A DNA stretch of 48,769 nucleotides from Subdoligranulum variabile (GTDB lineage: Bacteria > Bacillota > Clostridia > Oscillospirales > Ruminococcaceae), in NCBI GenBank assembly GCA_004554775.1, contig SFKI01000013.1, positions 1 through 48,769 on the forward strand, read 5' to 3'. The position numbers and the translations under genes were made by a program. The notes beneath the pieces are model-generated. The model did no database searches and had not been told where the DNA came from. It worked only from the letters and a program-made list of their open reading frames with translations. Every line of letters begins with the position of its first letter. Position 1 is the first letter of the stretch. This document shows, one piece after another, positions 16,777 to 25,196 of this stretch.

Positions 16777-17306
16777 TCCCTTTGCCTCCTCTCGATGATC
16801 TGCTGGCGTAGGATGTTTTTGGCGCGCCAGAGCTGGTTGTTGACCGTGGCAGGCGGGCGGCCTACGGTCTCCGCGATCTCTGCGGTGGTCTTATGTTCTA
16901 AAAAATACAGCACGGCGATCTTGCCGTAGGGCTCGCGCAGGTTTCGCACCATTGCTTCCACCTCGGCGGCACCGGCTTTGTCGGTCAGCTGTTCGAGGGG
17001 GTCCTGCGCGTCGCCGGGCGGTGCGCCGCGCGGTTCGGGCAGGGCGTCGTCACCCGGGGCTTCCACCCGGCGCACCCAGCTGCTTTTCAGGTGGTCTTTG
17101 CATTTGTTCGCGGCCACGCGCACCAGCCAGGCTTTGTAATACTGCGGCTCGCAGCGGTCAATGGCCGAATAGGCGGAGAGGAAGGTATCCTGGGTGATGT
17201 CCTCGGCGGTGTGGGGCTCGTGCACGAATTGCAGGCAGACGGTGTAGATCAAACGCTGATATTGCTGCATCAGCTCGGTAAATTCTCCGTTTGTCAGCTT
17301 CCACAC
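16773..17306 (-). CDS. ECF RNA polymerase sigma factor (first of two)
   Basis: This 177-residue sigma factor of the extracytoplasmic-function group has region 2 at about 10-80 (YQRLIYTVCLQFVHEPHTAEDITQDTFLSAY, with the -10 recognition segment YKAWLVRVAANKCKDHLKS). Region 4 is at about 120-172, with the helix-turn-helix KTTAEIAETVGRPPATVNNQLWRAK. A Pro/Gly-rich linker joins them. It is the first gene of a four-gene operon with its anti-sigma factor and two membrane proteins. No self-type promoter could be assigned with confidence upstream. Confidence 0.92.
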   Translation of the reverse strand: MWKLTNGEFTELMQQYQRLIYTVCLQFVHEPHTAEDITQDTFLSAYSAIDRCEPQYYKAWLVRVAANKCKDHLKSSWVRRVEAPGDDALPEPRGAPPGDAQDPLEQLTDKAGAAEVEAMVRNLREPYGKIAVLYFLEHKTTAEIAETVGRPPATVNNQLWRAKNILRQQIIERRQRE

Positions 17307-17399
17307 CCCCTTTGCCTTTCCTTTGCTTTCACTCTCTGTTCATTAAAACGAATCCCCCGCGCCGAATTTTGCAACGCGAGGGAAATTTTTTAAGATTTT

Positions 17400-18155
17400 T
17401 TAAATCTCAATGTCCAGGCTGACGGGGCAATGGTCGCTGCCCATGATGTCCATTAAGATACCGGCTTCTTTAATGTTGGTGGCTACGCGGTTACTGACGA
17501 GGAAATAGTCGATACGCCAGCCTGCGTTCCGTTCACGCGCGCGGAAGCGCATGCTCCACCAGCTGTACATGCCGGCAGCGTCGGGGTGCAGATGGCGGAA
17601 GCTGTCGGTAAACCCGGCGGCAAGCAGTTCGTCCAGCTTGCCGCGCTCCTGGTCGCTGAAGCCTGCCGCGCCGCGGTTGGGACCGGGGTTCTTCAAATCA
17701 ATATTCTCGTGCGCAACGTTGAGGTCACCGCAAAGGATGACCGGCTTGACGGCGTCCAGCTTTTTTAAGTAGGTACGCAGATCATCTTCCCACTGCATAC
17801 GATAGTCGATGCGGGCCAGTTCGTTTTGCGAGTTGGGGACGTAGAGATTGACAAGGTAGAAGTTTGGGTATTCCAGTGTGATGGCGCGGCCCTCATGGCT
17901 ATGGGCTTCGCAGTCAATACCGTAGTTGACCGACAATGCCGGGGTCTTGGCCCAGATAGCCGTGCCGGAGTATCCTTTTTTCTCGGCGCTGTAAATATAC
18001 TCGGTATAGCCTGCCGGGGCGAAATCCGCCTGGCCGGGCTGCATTTTGGTTTCCTGCACGCAGAAAAAGTCGGCATCCAGGGCGTTGAAGGTATCCTCAA
18101 ACCCTTTTTTCAAACAAGCCCGCAAGCCGTTGACATTCCAGCTGATGAATTTCAT
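17400..18155 (-). CDS. xth: Exodeoxyribonuclease III
   Basis: This 251-residue DNA repair nuclease cuts at abasic sites and degrades 3' ends of duplex DNA. It has ISWNVNGLRA (Asn7), VQETK (Glu35), the GDLNVAH loop with catalytic Asp and Asn, and the C-terminal MGSDHCPVSLDI with the Asp-His pair. The length matches the exonuclease III family. The ATG at 18155 begins the fold and has AAAGGG upstream; earlier in-frame codons lack a site. It is transcribed alone, convergent with nothing on its 3' side except the sigma operon on the same strand. Confidence 0.93.
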   Translation of the reverse strand: MKFISWNVNGLRACLKKGFEDTFNALDADFFCVQETKMQPGQADFAPAGYTEYIYSAEKKGYSGTAIWAKTPALSVNYGIDCEAHSHEGRAITLEYPNFYLVNLYVPNSQNELARIDYRMQWEDDLRTYLKKLDAVKPVILCGDLNVAHENIDLKNPGPNRGAAGFSDQERGKLDELLAAGFTDSFRHLHPDAAGMYSWWSMRFRARERNAGWRIDYFLVSNRVATNIKEAGILMDIMGSDHCPVSLDIEI

Positions 18156-18199
18156 GGTTTTGCCCTTTCTTTTGGTTTTATCTTCGTGGTTTGGTGTAG

Positions 18200-18228
18200 C
18201 GGGTGTCACCACCTTGCGGTGACACCCT
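18200..18228. terminator. Hairpin upstream of the exonuclease gene
   Basis: GGGTGTCACC and GGTGACACCC form a 10-bp stem followed on the plus strand by TTTTATAG. It lies between exonuclease III and the MATE gene, so it could be a bidirectional terminator for the MATE transcript. A similar GGTGGTGACACCC string also occurs at about 7288-7300. Confidence 0.5.
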
Positions 18229-18358
18229 TTTATAGTTGGCTACTACCCGGGGCCAACACTCTACGATTGGACGGTTTGCAATTTCCATTCTTTGTTGCTG
18301 CTTTTTGGTAGTTCGTAGGGGCGGGCAGCCGCAGGGTGGCGGCAAGCGGCAGCTTTCC

Positions 18359-19717
18359 TCACCCCGGTGTTTTCATTGCCTTTTTCTTCCAGGCACCGCT
18401 GGCGAAGCGGCCTACAAAGCAGACGGTGCGGCAGGCCCAGTCAATGACCATGGCCCACCAGACACCGACGGTCCCCCAGCCGAGATTGACGCACAAAATC
18501 CAGCTGAACGCCAACCGCCAGTCGATCATCGAAGCGATCGACGCGATCATTGTAAACTTTACGTCGTTGGCGGCACGCAGGGCGTTGGGCAGTACAAAGG
18601 CCGCAGGCCAGATCAGGATGCCCATTGCGCAGTGGATCGTCACAAGCTCAGCCGAGAGTGCCCGCGTTTCGGGCGAGAGGGTGTACATGTTCAGCACCAC
18701 GCCCAGCGACAAAATCACCGCCGCGTTGGCAACGCCCTGGGCGATGTAGTCCCACAGCATTAGCTTTTTGGTGTAATAAACGGCCTGGTCCAAATCCTGC
18801 GCACCCACGCAGCGGCCCACGACCGTAATGACCGCCAGACCCATGGCCGTGCCGATGATTGCACCCACGGCGTCCAGGTTGTTGGCCACCGCGTTGGCCG
18901 AGATATGCACCGTGCCGAACAGCGAGATCATCGACACCACCAGCACGCGGCCCAGCTGGAACAGACTGTTCTCGCAGGCCGAGGGGATGCCGATGCGCAG
19001 AATGCTTTTGACGATACCGCCCTCCAGATGGGTGACGGACCGAGGCGTGATGTGCAGCACATACTCATGCTGTGTCGCCAGCCCCAGGATGATAAACGCG
19101 CCCACTGCGCGGGAGATCAGTGTGGGGATGGCTACGCCCTCGACGCCCATGCCCAACACAAAAATGCAGATGGCATTGCCGCAAAAGTTGATGGCATTGA
19201 CAATGACCGATACCTTCATGGATACCGCACTGTTGCCGGTGGAGCGGAAAATCGCCGCGCCTGCGTTATACAGTGCCAAAAACGGGAAGGACAGCGCCGT
19301 GATGGTAAAGTACACCAGCGCCGCGTCCATGACGTCGTCGGTGATGCTGCCAAACAGCAGGCGCAGCATCGGGCGGCGGGTCAGCAGGCAGAACGCAGCT
19401 ACGGCAAGGCCCAACAGGGCGCTCAGCCCTACCAGCTGCCCGGCGCTGCGGGCGGCCTGCTCGGGCTTTTTGGCACCCAGATACTGGCTGGTGACGACCG
19501 CGCCGCCGGTAGCCAGTGCGGCAAACACCGTGATAATGAGCTGGTTGATCATATCCACCAGCGACACGCCGGAGATCGCGGCCTCGCCTACCGAGGAGAC
19601 CATGACCGTATCCGCCATGCCCACCAGTACGCTGAGCGTCTGCTCAATGATCAGCGGCCAGAGCAGCGTGAGCAGTTGATGGTTTGTAAAAATTTTTTCC
19701 TGTTTCAGTGGCTGCAT
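18359..19717 (-). CDS. MATE-family multidrug efflux transporter
   Basis: This 452-residue membrane transporter has twelve predicted spans in two halves. The N-terminal half holds LLWPLIIEQTLSVLVGMADTVMVSSVGEAAISGVSLVDMINQL, a clear MATE signature, and the conserved TGGAVVTSQYLGAKKPEQA follows. The family expels cationic drugs or toxins using a sodium or proton gradient. The ATG at 19717 has GAGGGG at 9 bp, and the upstream in-frame ATGs lack sites. It is divergent from feoB, and the two promoters form one inverted repeat at 19751-19826, so shared control is possible. Confidence 0.93.
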   Translation of the reverse strand: MQPLKQEKIFTNHQLLTLLWPLIIEQTLSVLVGMADTVMVSSVGEAAISGVSLVDMINQLIITVFAALATGGAVVTSQYLGAKKPEQAARSAGQLVGLSALLGLAVAAFCLLTRRPMLRLLFGSITDDVMDAALVYFTITALSFPFLALYNAGAAIFRSTGNSAVSMKVSVIVNAINFCGNAICIFVLGMGVEGVAIPTLISRAVGAFIILGLATQHEYVLHITPRSVTHLEGGIVKSILRIGIPSACENSLFQLGRVLVVSMISLFGTVHISANAVANNLDAVGAIIGTAMGLAVITVVGRCVGAQDLDQAVYYTKKLMLWDYIAQGVANAAVILSLGVVLNMYTLSPETRALSAELVTIHCAMGILIWPAAFVLPNALRAANDVKFTMIASIASMIDWRLAFSWILCVNLGWGTVGVWWAMVIDWACRTVCFVGRFASGAWKKKAMKTPG

Positions 19718-19750
19718 CGCAGCGTTCCCCTCTTTATACATATATAATAA

Positions 19751-19826
19751 AGTATAGCACAAAACCCCGGGGTACGCAATGTGCAGAAAGTTGCATCTTG
19801 CACAGCCACGGGGCTTGTGCTATACT
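19751..19826. promoter_or_regulatory. Symmetrical divergent promoters of the MATE and feoB genes
   Basis: Plus strand: TTGCAC (19798-19803), 17 bp, TATACT (19821-19826). Minus strand: TTGCGT, 17 bp, TATACT (plus 19751-19756). The arms TTGTGCTATACT plus CGGGG repeat in opposite orientation, so the -10 boxes and spacers are near mirror images. A smaller dyad TGTGCA / TGCACA lies between them and could be an operator. Confidence 0.7.
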
Positions 19827-19880
19827 GACGGCGGAGATAAGTTAGAATGTTCAAACTTTTAAAATAAAGGACGGAAAATC

Positions 19881-22250
19881 ATGACACTCGCAGAGATAAA
19901 AGTCGGGCAGGATGCCGTGCTGCGCACCATCGGTGGGCAGGGGGAGCTGCGCCACCACCTGCTGGATATGGGCCTGACCCCCGGTACCGAAGTCACCCTG
20001 CGCAAAGTAGCCCCCATGGGGGACCCGATCGAAGTAGAACTGCGCGGCTACGAGCTGACGCTGCGGCTGGCCGACGCCGCCAAAATTGAGGTAGACAACG
20101 TCCACGAGACGGACCGCGCCGCCCGCAGCGAGGCACGGCACGCCGCTGTCCCCCACCCCGGCGTGGGCGAACTGCGCAAGGCTGCCAGCTATCACGACCG
20201 CAAGGCAGGCAGTGAGATCGCCAAGGGGCAGCCCTTGCATTTTGCGCTGGCCGGCAACCAGAACTGCGGTAAAACGACGCTTTTCAACCAGCTGACCGGG
20301 TCTAACCAGCATGTAGGCAACTTTCCCGGTGTGACGGTGGACCGCAAGGATGGCATCATCCGCGGCCACGCCGAGGCTACCGTCACCGACCTGCCAGGCA
20401 TCTATTCCCTCTCGCCCTATTCGAGCGAGGAGATTGTCACCCGGGATTTTCTGCTGAACACCCACCCCGACGGTATCATAAATATCGTCGATGCAACGAA
20501 CATTGATCGCAACCTGTACCTGACCATGCAGCTGATGGAGCTGGGCATTCCGATGGTGCTGGCGCTGAACATGATGGATGAGGTGCGCGCCAACGGCGGT
20601 ACCATCATGGTCAACAAGCTGGAGGAACTGCTGGGTGTACCGGTGGTGCCCATCTCCGCCGCCAAAAACGAGGGCATCGACGAGCTGGTCGAGCATGCTT
20701 TGCATGTGGCCCGCCACCGCGAAACGCCGGGCCGCATTGATTTTTGTGATGCCGCCGATGGCAAAGACGGCGCAGTGCACCGCTGCATCCACGCCGTCAC
20801 CCATTTGATTGAGGACCATGCCCAGCGTGCCGGGCTGCCGCTGCGGTTTTCCGCCACCAAGCTGGTGGAGGGCGACCGGTTGATCGAGCAGGCCTTGCAG
20901 CTGGACGAAAACGAGACCGAATTGCTGGGGCATACCATTGCCGAGCTGGAAAACGAGACCGGGCTGGACCGCGAAGCCGCCCTGGCCGACATGCGCTTTA
21001 CTTTTATTGAACGCCTGTGCGACAAAACCGTTGTGCGCCCCGGTGAAAGCCGCGAGCACAAGCGCAGTGTAGCCATCGACAAGGTGCTTACGGGCAAATA
21101 TACCGCCCTGCCGTGCTTTATCGGCATTATGGCGCTGGTGTTCTGGCTGACGTTCGGCGTCATCGGCGCGGCGCTGTCCGATTTGCTGACACTGGGCATC
21201 GACGCCGTGACCAACGTTGCGGACCATGCCCTGACGGTGTACGGCATCAACCCCGTGGTACACAGCCTGGTCATTGACGGCATTTTTGCCGGTGTGGGCA
21301 GCGTGCTCAGCTTTTTGCCGGTCATTGTAACGCTGTTCTTCTTCCTCTCGATTTTGGAGGATACCGGCTACATGGCGCGCGTGGCCTTTGTCATGGACCA
21401 GCTGCTGCGCCGGGTGGGCCTTTCGGGCCGCAGCTTTGTGCCGATGCTCATCGGCTTTGGCTGCTCGGTGCCAGCCATTATGGCAACGCGCACGCTGTCC
21501 AGTGACCGCGACCGCAAAATGACCATTCTGCTGACCCCGTTCATGAGCTGCTCGGCCAAGCTGCCGATCTATGCGCTGTTTACCACGGCGTTTTTCCCGC
21601 GGCAGTGGCGCGCTGTGGTTATGGTGGGGCTGTACATAACGGGCATCGTCTGCGGCATTTTGTATGCACTGGTGCTGAAGCTGACCCGCTACAAGGGCGA
21701 GCCCGTCCCCTTTGTGATGGAGCTGCCGAACTATCGTTTTCCCTCGGCCTGCAGCGTGGGCCAGCTGATTTGGGAAAAGGCCAAGGACTTTTTGCAGAAA
21801 GCCTTTACGATCATTTTTGTAGCCACTGTGCTGATCTGGTTCTTGCAGACTTTCGACACGCGGCTGAACGTTGCCACGCCGGACAGCAGCCTGCTGGCGC
21901 TCATCGGCAGCTGGGTCGCGCCGCTCTTTAAGCCGCTGGGCTTTGGCGACTGGCGTGTCTCCACGGCGCTGATTACCGGCTTTACGGCCAAGGAGAGCGT
22001 GGTTTCCACCCTGACGGTGCTGCTGGGCGGCGATACAGCGGCGCTTGCCACGATGTTTACGCCGTTTACGGCGATCGTATTTTTGGTGTTTACGCTGCTG
22101 TACACCCCCTGCGTGGCGGCCATTGCCGCCGTAAAGCGGGAGCTGGGCGGTGCCAAAGCAGCCGCCGGGGTAGTAATTATGCAGTGTGCTATTGCATGGG
22201 TGGTGGCCTTTGTGGTACACTGTGTGGGTACACTGCTGGGGTTTGTATGA
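19881..22250 (+). CDS. feoB: Fused FeoA-FeoB ferrous iron transporter
   Basis: This 789-residue protein imports ferrous iron. Residues 1-75 are a FeoA (SH3-like) domain: TIGGQGELRHHLLDMGLTPGTEVTL. A linker leads to the FeoB GTPase domain, with G1 GNQNCGKT (about 125-132), the switch NFPGVTV, G3 DLPGIYS and G4 NMMD. The membrane part has the two Gate regions (including GFGCSVPAIMATRTL and TPFMSCSAKLPIY) and ends at residue 789. FeoA and FeoB are usually separate proteins, but the fusion is known in Clostridia. The ATG at 19881 follows AAGGACGG. A 52-residue Cys-rich protein gene follows at 22274, and the promoter is shared in mirror form with the MATE gene. Confidence 0.95.
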   Translation: MTLAEIKVGQDAVLRTIGGQGELRHHLLDMGLTPGTEVTLRKVAPMGDPIEVELRGYELTLRLADAAKIEVDNVHETDRAARSEARHAAVPHPGVGELRKAASYHDRKAGSEIAKGQPLHFALAGNQNCGKTTLFNQLTGSNQHVGNFPGVTVDRKDGIIRGHAEATVTDLPGIYSLSPYSSEEIVTRDFLLNTHPDGIINIVDATNIDRNLYLTMQLMELGIPMVLALNMMDEVRANGGTIMVNKLEELLGVPVVPISAAKNEGIDELVEHALHVARHRETPGRIDFCDAADGKDGAVHRCIHAVTHLIEDHAQRAGLPLRFSATKLVEGDRLIEQALQLDENETELLGHTIAELENETGLDREAALADMRFTFIERLCDKTVVRPGESREHKRSVAIDKVLTGKYTALPCFIGIMALVFWLTFGVIGAALSDLLTLGIDAVTNVADHALTVYGINPVVHSLVIDGIFAGVGSVLSFLPVIVTLFFFLSILEDTGYMARVAFVMDQLLRRVGLSGRSFVPMLIGFGCSVPAIMATRTLSSDRDRKMTILLTPFMSCSAKLPIYALFTTAFFPRQWRAVVMVGLYITGIVCGILYALVLKLTRYKGEPVPFVMELPNYRFPSACSVGQLIWEKAKDFLQKAFTIIFVATVLIWFLQTFDTRLNVATPDSSLLALIGSWVAPLFKPLGFGDWRVSTALITGFTAKESVVSTLTVLLGGDTAALATMFTPFTAIVFLVFTLLYTPCVAAIAAVKRELGGAKAAAGVVIMQCAIAWVVAFVVHCVGTLLGFV

Positions 22251-22273
22251 CCCTGTGACCCGGAGGTAGAGCT

Positions 22274-22432
22274 ATGGCAAGTGCAATTATTGTAGTGGTG
22301 ATTTTTGTGCTGCTGGCGCTGGCGATTTTGTTTATCTGCCAGAACGGCGGCTGGCAAGGCGGCTGCGGCGGCAACTGCGCCAGCTGCCGCCAGCATTGCA
22401 GCGATAAAGAGAAGCAGACGAAGAAAAAGTAA
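22274..22432 (+). CDS. FeoB-associated Cys-rich membrane protein
   Basis: This short gene encodes 52 residues: a membrane span (SAIIVVVIFVLLALAILFI), then a Gly/Cys-rich segment with C-x8-C-x3-C-x2-C-x3-C spacing (in GGCGGNCASCRQHC), and a lysine-rich tail. It begins 23 bp after feoB with GGAGG at 7 bp. This matches the small FeoB-associated Cys-rich proteins that commonly follow feoB in Firmicutes and may act as the FeoC-like partner or in metal delivery. The function has not been shown for this sequence. Confidence 0.88.
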   Translation: MASAIIVVVIFVLLALAILFICQNGGWQGGCGGNCASCRQHCSDKEKQTKKK

Positions 22433-22445
22433 AAAAGCAAAACCT

Positions 22446-22474
22446 AAAGGCTCCCCTCCAGGGGAGCCTTTTTA
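22446..22474 (+). terminator. AGGCTCCCC-type terminator after the feo operon
   Basis: AAAGGCTCCCCT and AGGGGAGCCTTTTT form a stem with almost no loop, followed by Ts. It carries the same end sequence as the longer intergenic repeats. Confidence 0.75.
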
Positions 22475-23731
22475 TTCTCCCGTGTACATTGTTACCGGGG
22501 TATAGTCGGTGCTGCCCGCCAGGTAGGCGGCGCAATCCATTACGGCATAGGCCTTGCGGTCAATGCCATAGACATTGACATAAGAACCGTTGCTGACCAA
22601 AATCTTATCGTTTGCCAGCAGTTTTTCCGGGTAGCCTGCGTTCCAGCCTTCCACTTTATTCCACTCAATTGCCCGCGTGTAAGTCTGGCCGTCCGCAAGG
22701 TCGAATATCTGGATGCTCGTTTCCCCCTTTTCGTTCAGCTGGGTGATCCAGCGCAGTTCGTCCTGCTGCTGCATGGGGGATACGTTGGAACTGTTAAAGG
22801 GAAGTGTAAATACGGGGGTCATTGTTCCGTTTTCCAGTTTGTCCACCGTGGCCGGGTAGAAACCATCTGTGCCATCTTCCTTGGCCATATAGTGCAGAAA
22901 ATAAAGGCTGCCGTCCCGTTGGCCGCAGTAGTCATAGCTCTCGTCTGTCGTAGAAGATTCGTAAAGCTTTTCCATCTCCCCGTTGGCGGGGTCGTACAGA
23001 ACAATTTCCGCCGTGGAGTTCTGCCAGGTGGCGTTGAAAGCGTCCTCTTCGTTGATTGGGTCAGGCACTGGAGCCGAACTGTTGATGCGCACCAGCAGCC
23101 AGCGGCCATCCACCGCACCCCACACAGTATAGATCTGCCCCGGCAGATTTTGCAGGGTCAATTCTCCGGTGGTGCGGTCCAGCCGAGTAAGGCTTTCGAC
23201 CCAAAGGTTTGCGCGGTTTTCCTGGTAAATGGCGGCATCATCATACCAGGTCGTGGCAAATGCGCCATCCAGTTGCTGCTCTTCCACGTCGCCGATTGCG
23301 GTGTCAATGGTATAGCGCAGGCTGGGCCGCTCGCCCTCGGTCGTGTTCTCTTGCAGATACAGGTCTACTGCGTCATTCCAGACGGCCATACCGTAGTAGC
23401 CGCCATCCAACGCAATGCTTGCCACTTTTTCCTGCACGGCCGTATCAATGTTCGTTTTGACAACACAGTAAACATCTTTATTTGCAGCTTCGTTGAAAAA
23501 CTCGTGCAGGGTATACAGGCCCGTGGCGGTTTCAACCTCGGTACTGCACGGCCGCACCTGACCCGTGATGCCCAACTGGGCAGTGTCCTCTGCCGAGGTA
23601 GTTTCTCCACTTTCTGCAGTCGCTTCAGTGGTCAATTCCGAGGGTTGGGTCGGCTCAAGCTGTGCTGTCTGTGCCCCGCAGGCGGCAAGGGCGAGGGGCA
23701 GGGCCAGCAGGCAGGCGAGGAATTTTTTCAT
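22472..23731 (-). CDS. Lipoprotein of unknown function, paralogue A
   Basis: The product is 419 residues. The N-terminus MKKFLACLLALPLALAAC is a lipoprotein signal with Cys18 as lipidation site. A Thr/Glu/Ser-rich linker (20-50) and a body of about 360 residues follow, with repeated blocks of the type GQRDGSLYFLHY and RWLLVRIN spaced like propeller blades. No catalytic motif is recognised. The neighbour at 23747-24964 is a clear paralogue: the same signal, the same order of blocks, and an identical C-terminus AAYLAGSTDYTPVTMYTGE. The gap between the two genes is 15 bp. Solute binding or surface sensing is possible, but nothing proves it. Confidence 0.82.
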   Translation of the reverse strand: MKKFLACLLALPLALAACGAQTAQLEPTQPSELTTEATAESGETTSAEDTAQLGITGQVRPCSTEVETATGLYTLHEFFNEAANKDVYCVVKTNIDTAVQEKVASIALDGGYYGMAVWNDAVDLYLQENTTEGERPSLRYTIDTAIGDVEEQQLDGAFATTWYDDAAIYQENRANLWVESLTRLDRTTGELTLQNLPGQIYTVWGAVDGRWLLVRINSSAPVPDPINEEDAFNATWQNSTAEIVLYDPANGEMEKLYESSTTDESYDYCGQRDGSLYFLHYMAKEDGTDGFYPATVDKLENGTMTPVFTLPFNSSNVSPMQQQDELRWITQLNEKGETSIQIFDLADGQTYTRAIEWNKVEGWNAGYPEKLLANDKILVSNGSYVNVYGIDRKAYAVMDCAAYLAGSTDYTPVTMYTGE

Positions 23732-23746
23732 AGCGCTTCTCCTTTT

Positions 23747-24964
23747 TTATTCTCCCGTGTACATTGTTACCGGGGTATAGTCGGTGCTGCCCGCTAGGTA
23801 GGCGGCGCGGTCGATAGCGGCGTAGGCGGTCTTGTCAAAAAGGTCTGTGTTTCCCATGCTGCCGTGGGTGACAATTACCCGCCCATCGGGCAGCAGCATT
23901 TTCGGGAAGCCCGTGGATGCAGACCGGCTCGTTTCCTTTATAAACGCCGGGCGATAACTCTGCCCGTCATCCAGATTATACACCTGCACCGTTTCGCCCG
24001 CATCCCAGACGATCCATTGCAGCTCGCCCTGCTCGTCCTCCAGCAGCTGCTGCCTTATATAAGGGTCGTCCCGTGGCAATACCTGTACCATTTCACCATC
24101 TTCCAGCTTGCATACACCGGTCGGGAGTGCATCCTCATCGGAACGGGCGAAGTACAGTGTACCGCTGCGTTGGCCGCAATAGTAGTAATCTTCCCCTACC
24201 GCCGGGTAACTGTATACTTTTTTCATCTCGCCGGTGGCGGCATCAACAAGGTCAAATTCTTTTTCCGAGTTCTGCAAAACAGCGTTGTACATATCGCCGT
24301 CCTCTGGGCTCGGCAGCGGACTGGGGCTGACGATGCGCTGGATGAGCCATTTATCACCCACGCCGCTTATCGACTGCGTCTGATCCGGCAAGTTGATATA
24401 ACTCACCTCGTTCGTGGTACGGTCACGCCGGTTAATGCGCTTCCCGCTGTCATAGTCCATCTCATACAGCGCGGCGTCATCGTACCACGCGGGGAAAAAG
24501 AGTCCCTCTATGGGAACCCGTTCCACATTGCCGGTGGAAGTATCCACGATATAGCGGCATTCCGTGGGATTGTCCGTATCCGCATCCTCAATCAGATACA
24601 CCTCTACCGTATCATCCCAGGCGGCCATGCCATAATACAGGCCGCCTGGCAGCTCGATTTCTGCCAGCTTTTCCTGTGCGGCAGTGGCGCAGTCCGTTTT
24701 TATAACATAAAAAGTGTCTGTGTTGGTGGTTTCGTCATATTTCTGGTTCATGCCGTACAGCCCGGTGTTGGTATACATCATATAATACGACGCTGTGCTG
24801 CGCAGCCTGCCCGCAGTAGCTGCCGCCGGGGTGGTAGCTTCCGGGGCGGTCTCGGTGGTCTGGGTCGGTTCAGTGGGCGGTGTGCTGCCGGTGTCCGCAG
24901 TCTGCGCCCCGCAGGCGGCAAGCGTTAGCGGCAGAGCCAGCAGGCAGGCGAGGATTTTTTTCAT
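23747..24964 (-). CDS. Lipoprotein of unknown function, paralogue B
   Basis: The product is 405 residues. It has lipoprotein signal MKKILACLLALPLTLAAC (Cys18), a Thr/Pro/Glu-rich linker, then the same series of blocks as paralogue A (for instance GQRSGTLYFARS, YYGMAAWDDTVEVYL and NLPDQTQSISGVGDKWLIQRI). The ATG at 24964 follows AAAGGAG. It is the first gene of the pair, and paralogue A probably comes from its duplication or the reverse. The first 60 bp at the 3' ends of the two genes differ at only about one base, while the middles have diverged, which suggests gene conversion or very strong constraint at the C-terminus. Confidence 0.82.
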   Translation of the reverse strand: MKKILACLLALPLTLAACGAQTADTGSTPPTEPTQTTETAPEATTPAAATAGRLRSTASYYMMYTNTGLYGMNQKYDETTNTDTFYVIKTDCATAAQEKLAEIELPGGLYYGMAAWDDTVEVYLIEDADTDNPTECRYIVDTSTGNVERVPIEGLFFPAWYDDAALYEMDYDSGKRINRRDRTTNEVSYINLPDQTQSISGVGDKWLIQRIVSPSPLPSPEDGDMYNAVLQNSEKEFDLVDAATGEMKKVYSYPAVGEDYYYCGQRSGTLYFARSDEDALPTGVCKLEDGEMVQVLPRDDPYIRQQLLEDEQGELQWIVWDAGETVQVYNLDDGQSYRPAFIKETSRSASTGFPKMLLPDGRVIVTHGSMGNTDLFDKTAYAAIDRAAYLAGSTDYTPVTMYTGE

Positions 24965-25093
24965 AGGTGTTCTCCTTTCGTGTTCGGTTTAGCTGAAGAA
25001 TACCCTACAGTTGTGACAGAGTTGTTTCAATTTTGCCCTTTCTCGGGGCAGATTGCAACTTTTTCCTTCGGATTGTACGCCATATAAATACAC

Positions 25094-25122
25094 TTGACTT
25101 TATTTAAAAAGCATAGTATAGT
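25094..25122 (+). promoter_or_regulatory. Promoter of the AGCS symporter gene
   Basis: TTGACT (25094-25099), 17 bp, TATAGT (25117-25122). It lies about 75 bp upstream of the ATG at 25197; the leader shows no recognised riboswitch. The 130 bp before it, back to paralogue B, show nothing else. Confidence 0.75.
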
Positions 25123-25196
25123 AGTTACATTGTCCGCGCCAAGCGGGCAGTGGTAAGTGTAGAAAAGACAAGATGTAAGAAGAGGGGTATTTTTTC

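Noticed and set aside
19851..22220. Long open frame opposite feoB
   Set aside because: Antisense shadow, rich in His, Gln and Arg, without recognisable domains; FeoA-FeoB motifs are complete on the plus strand.
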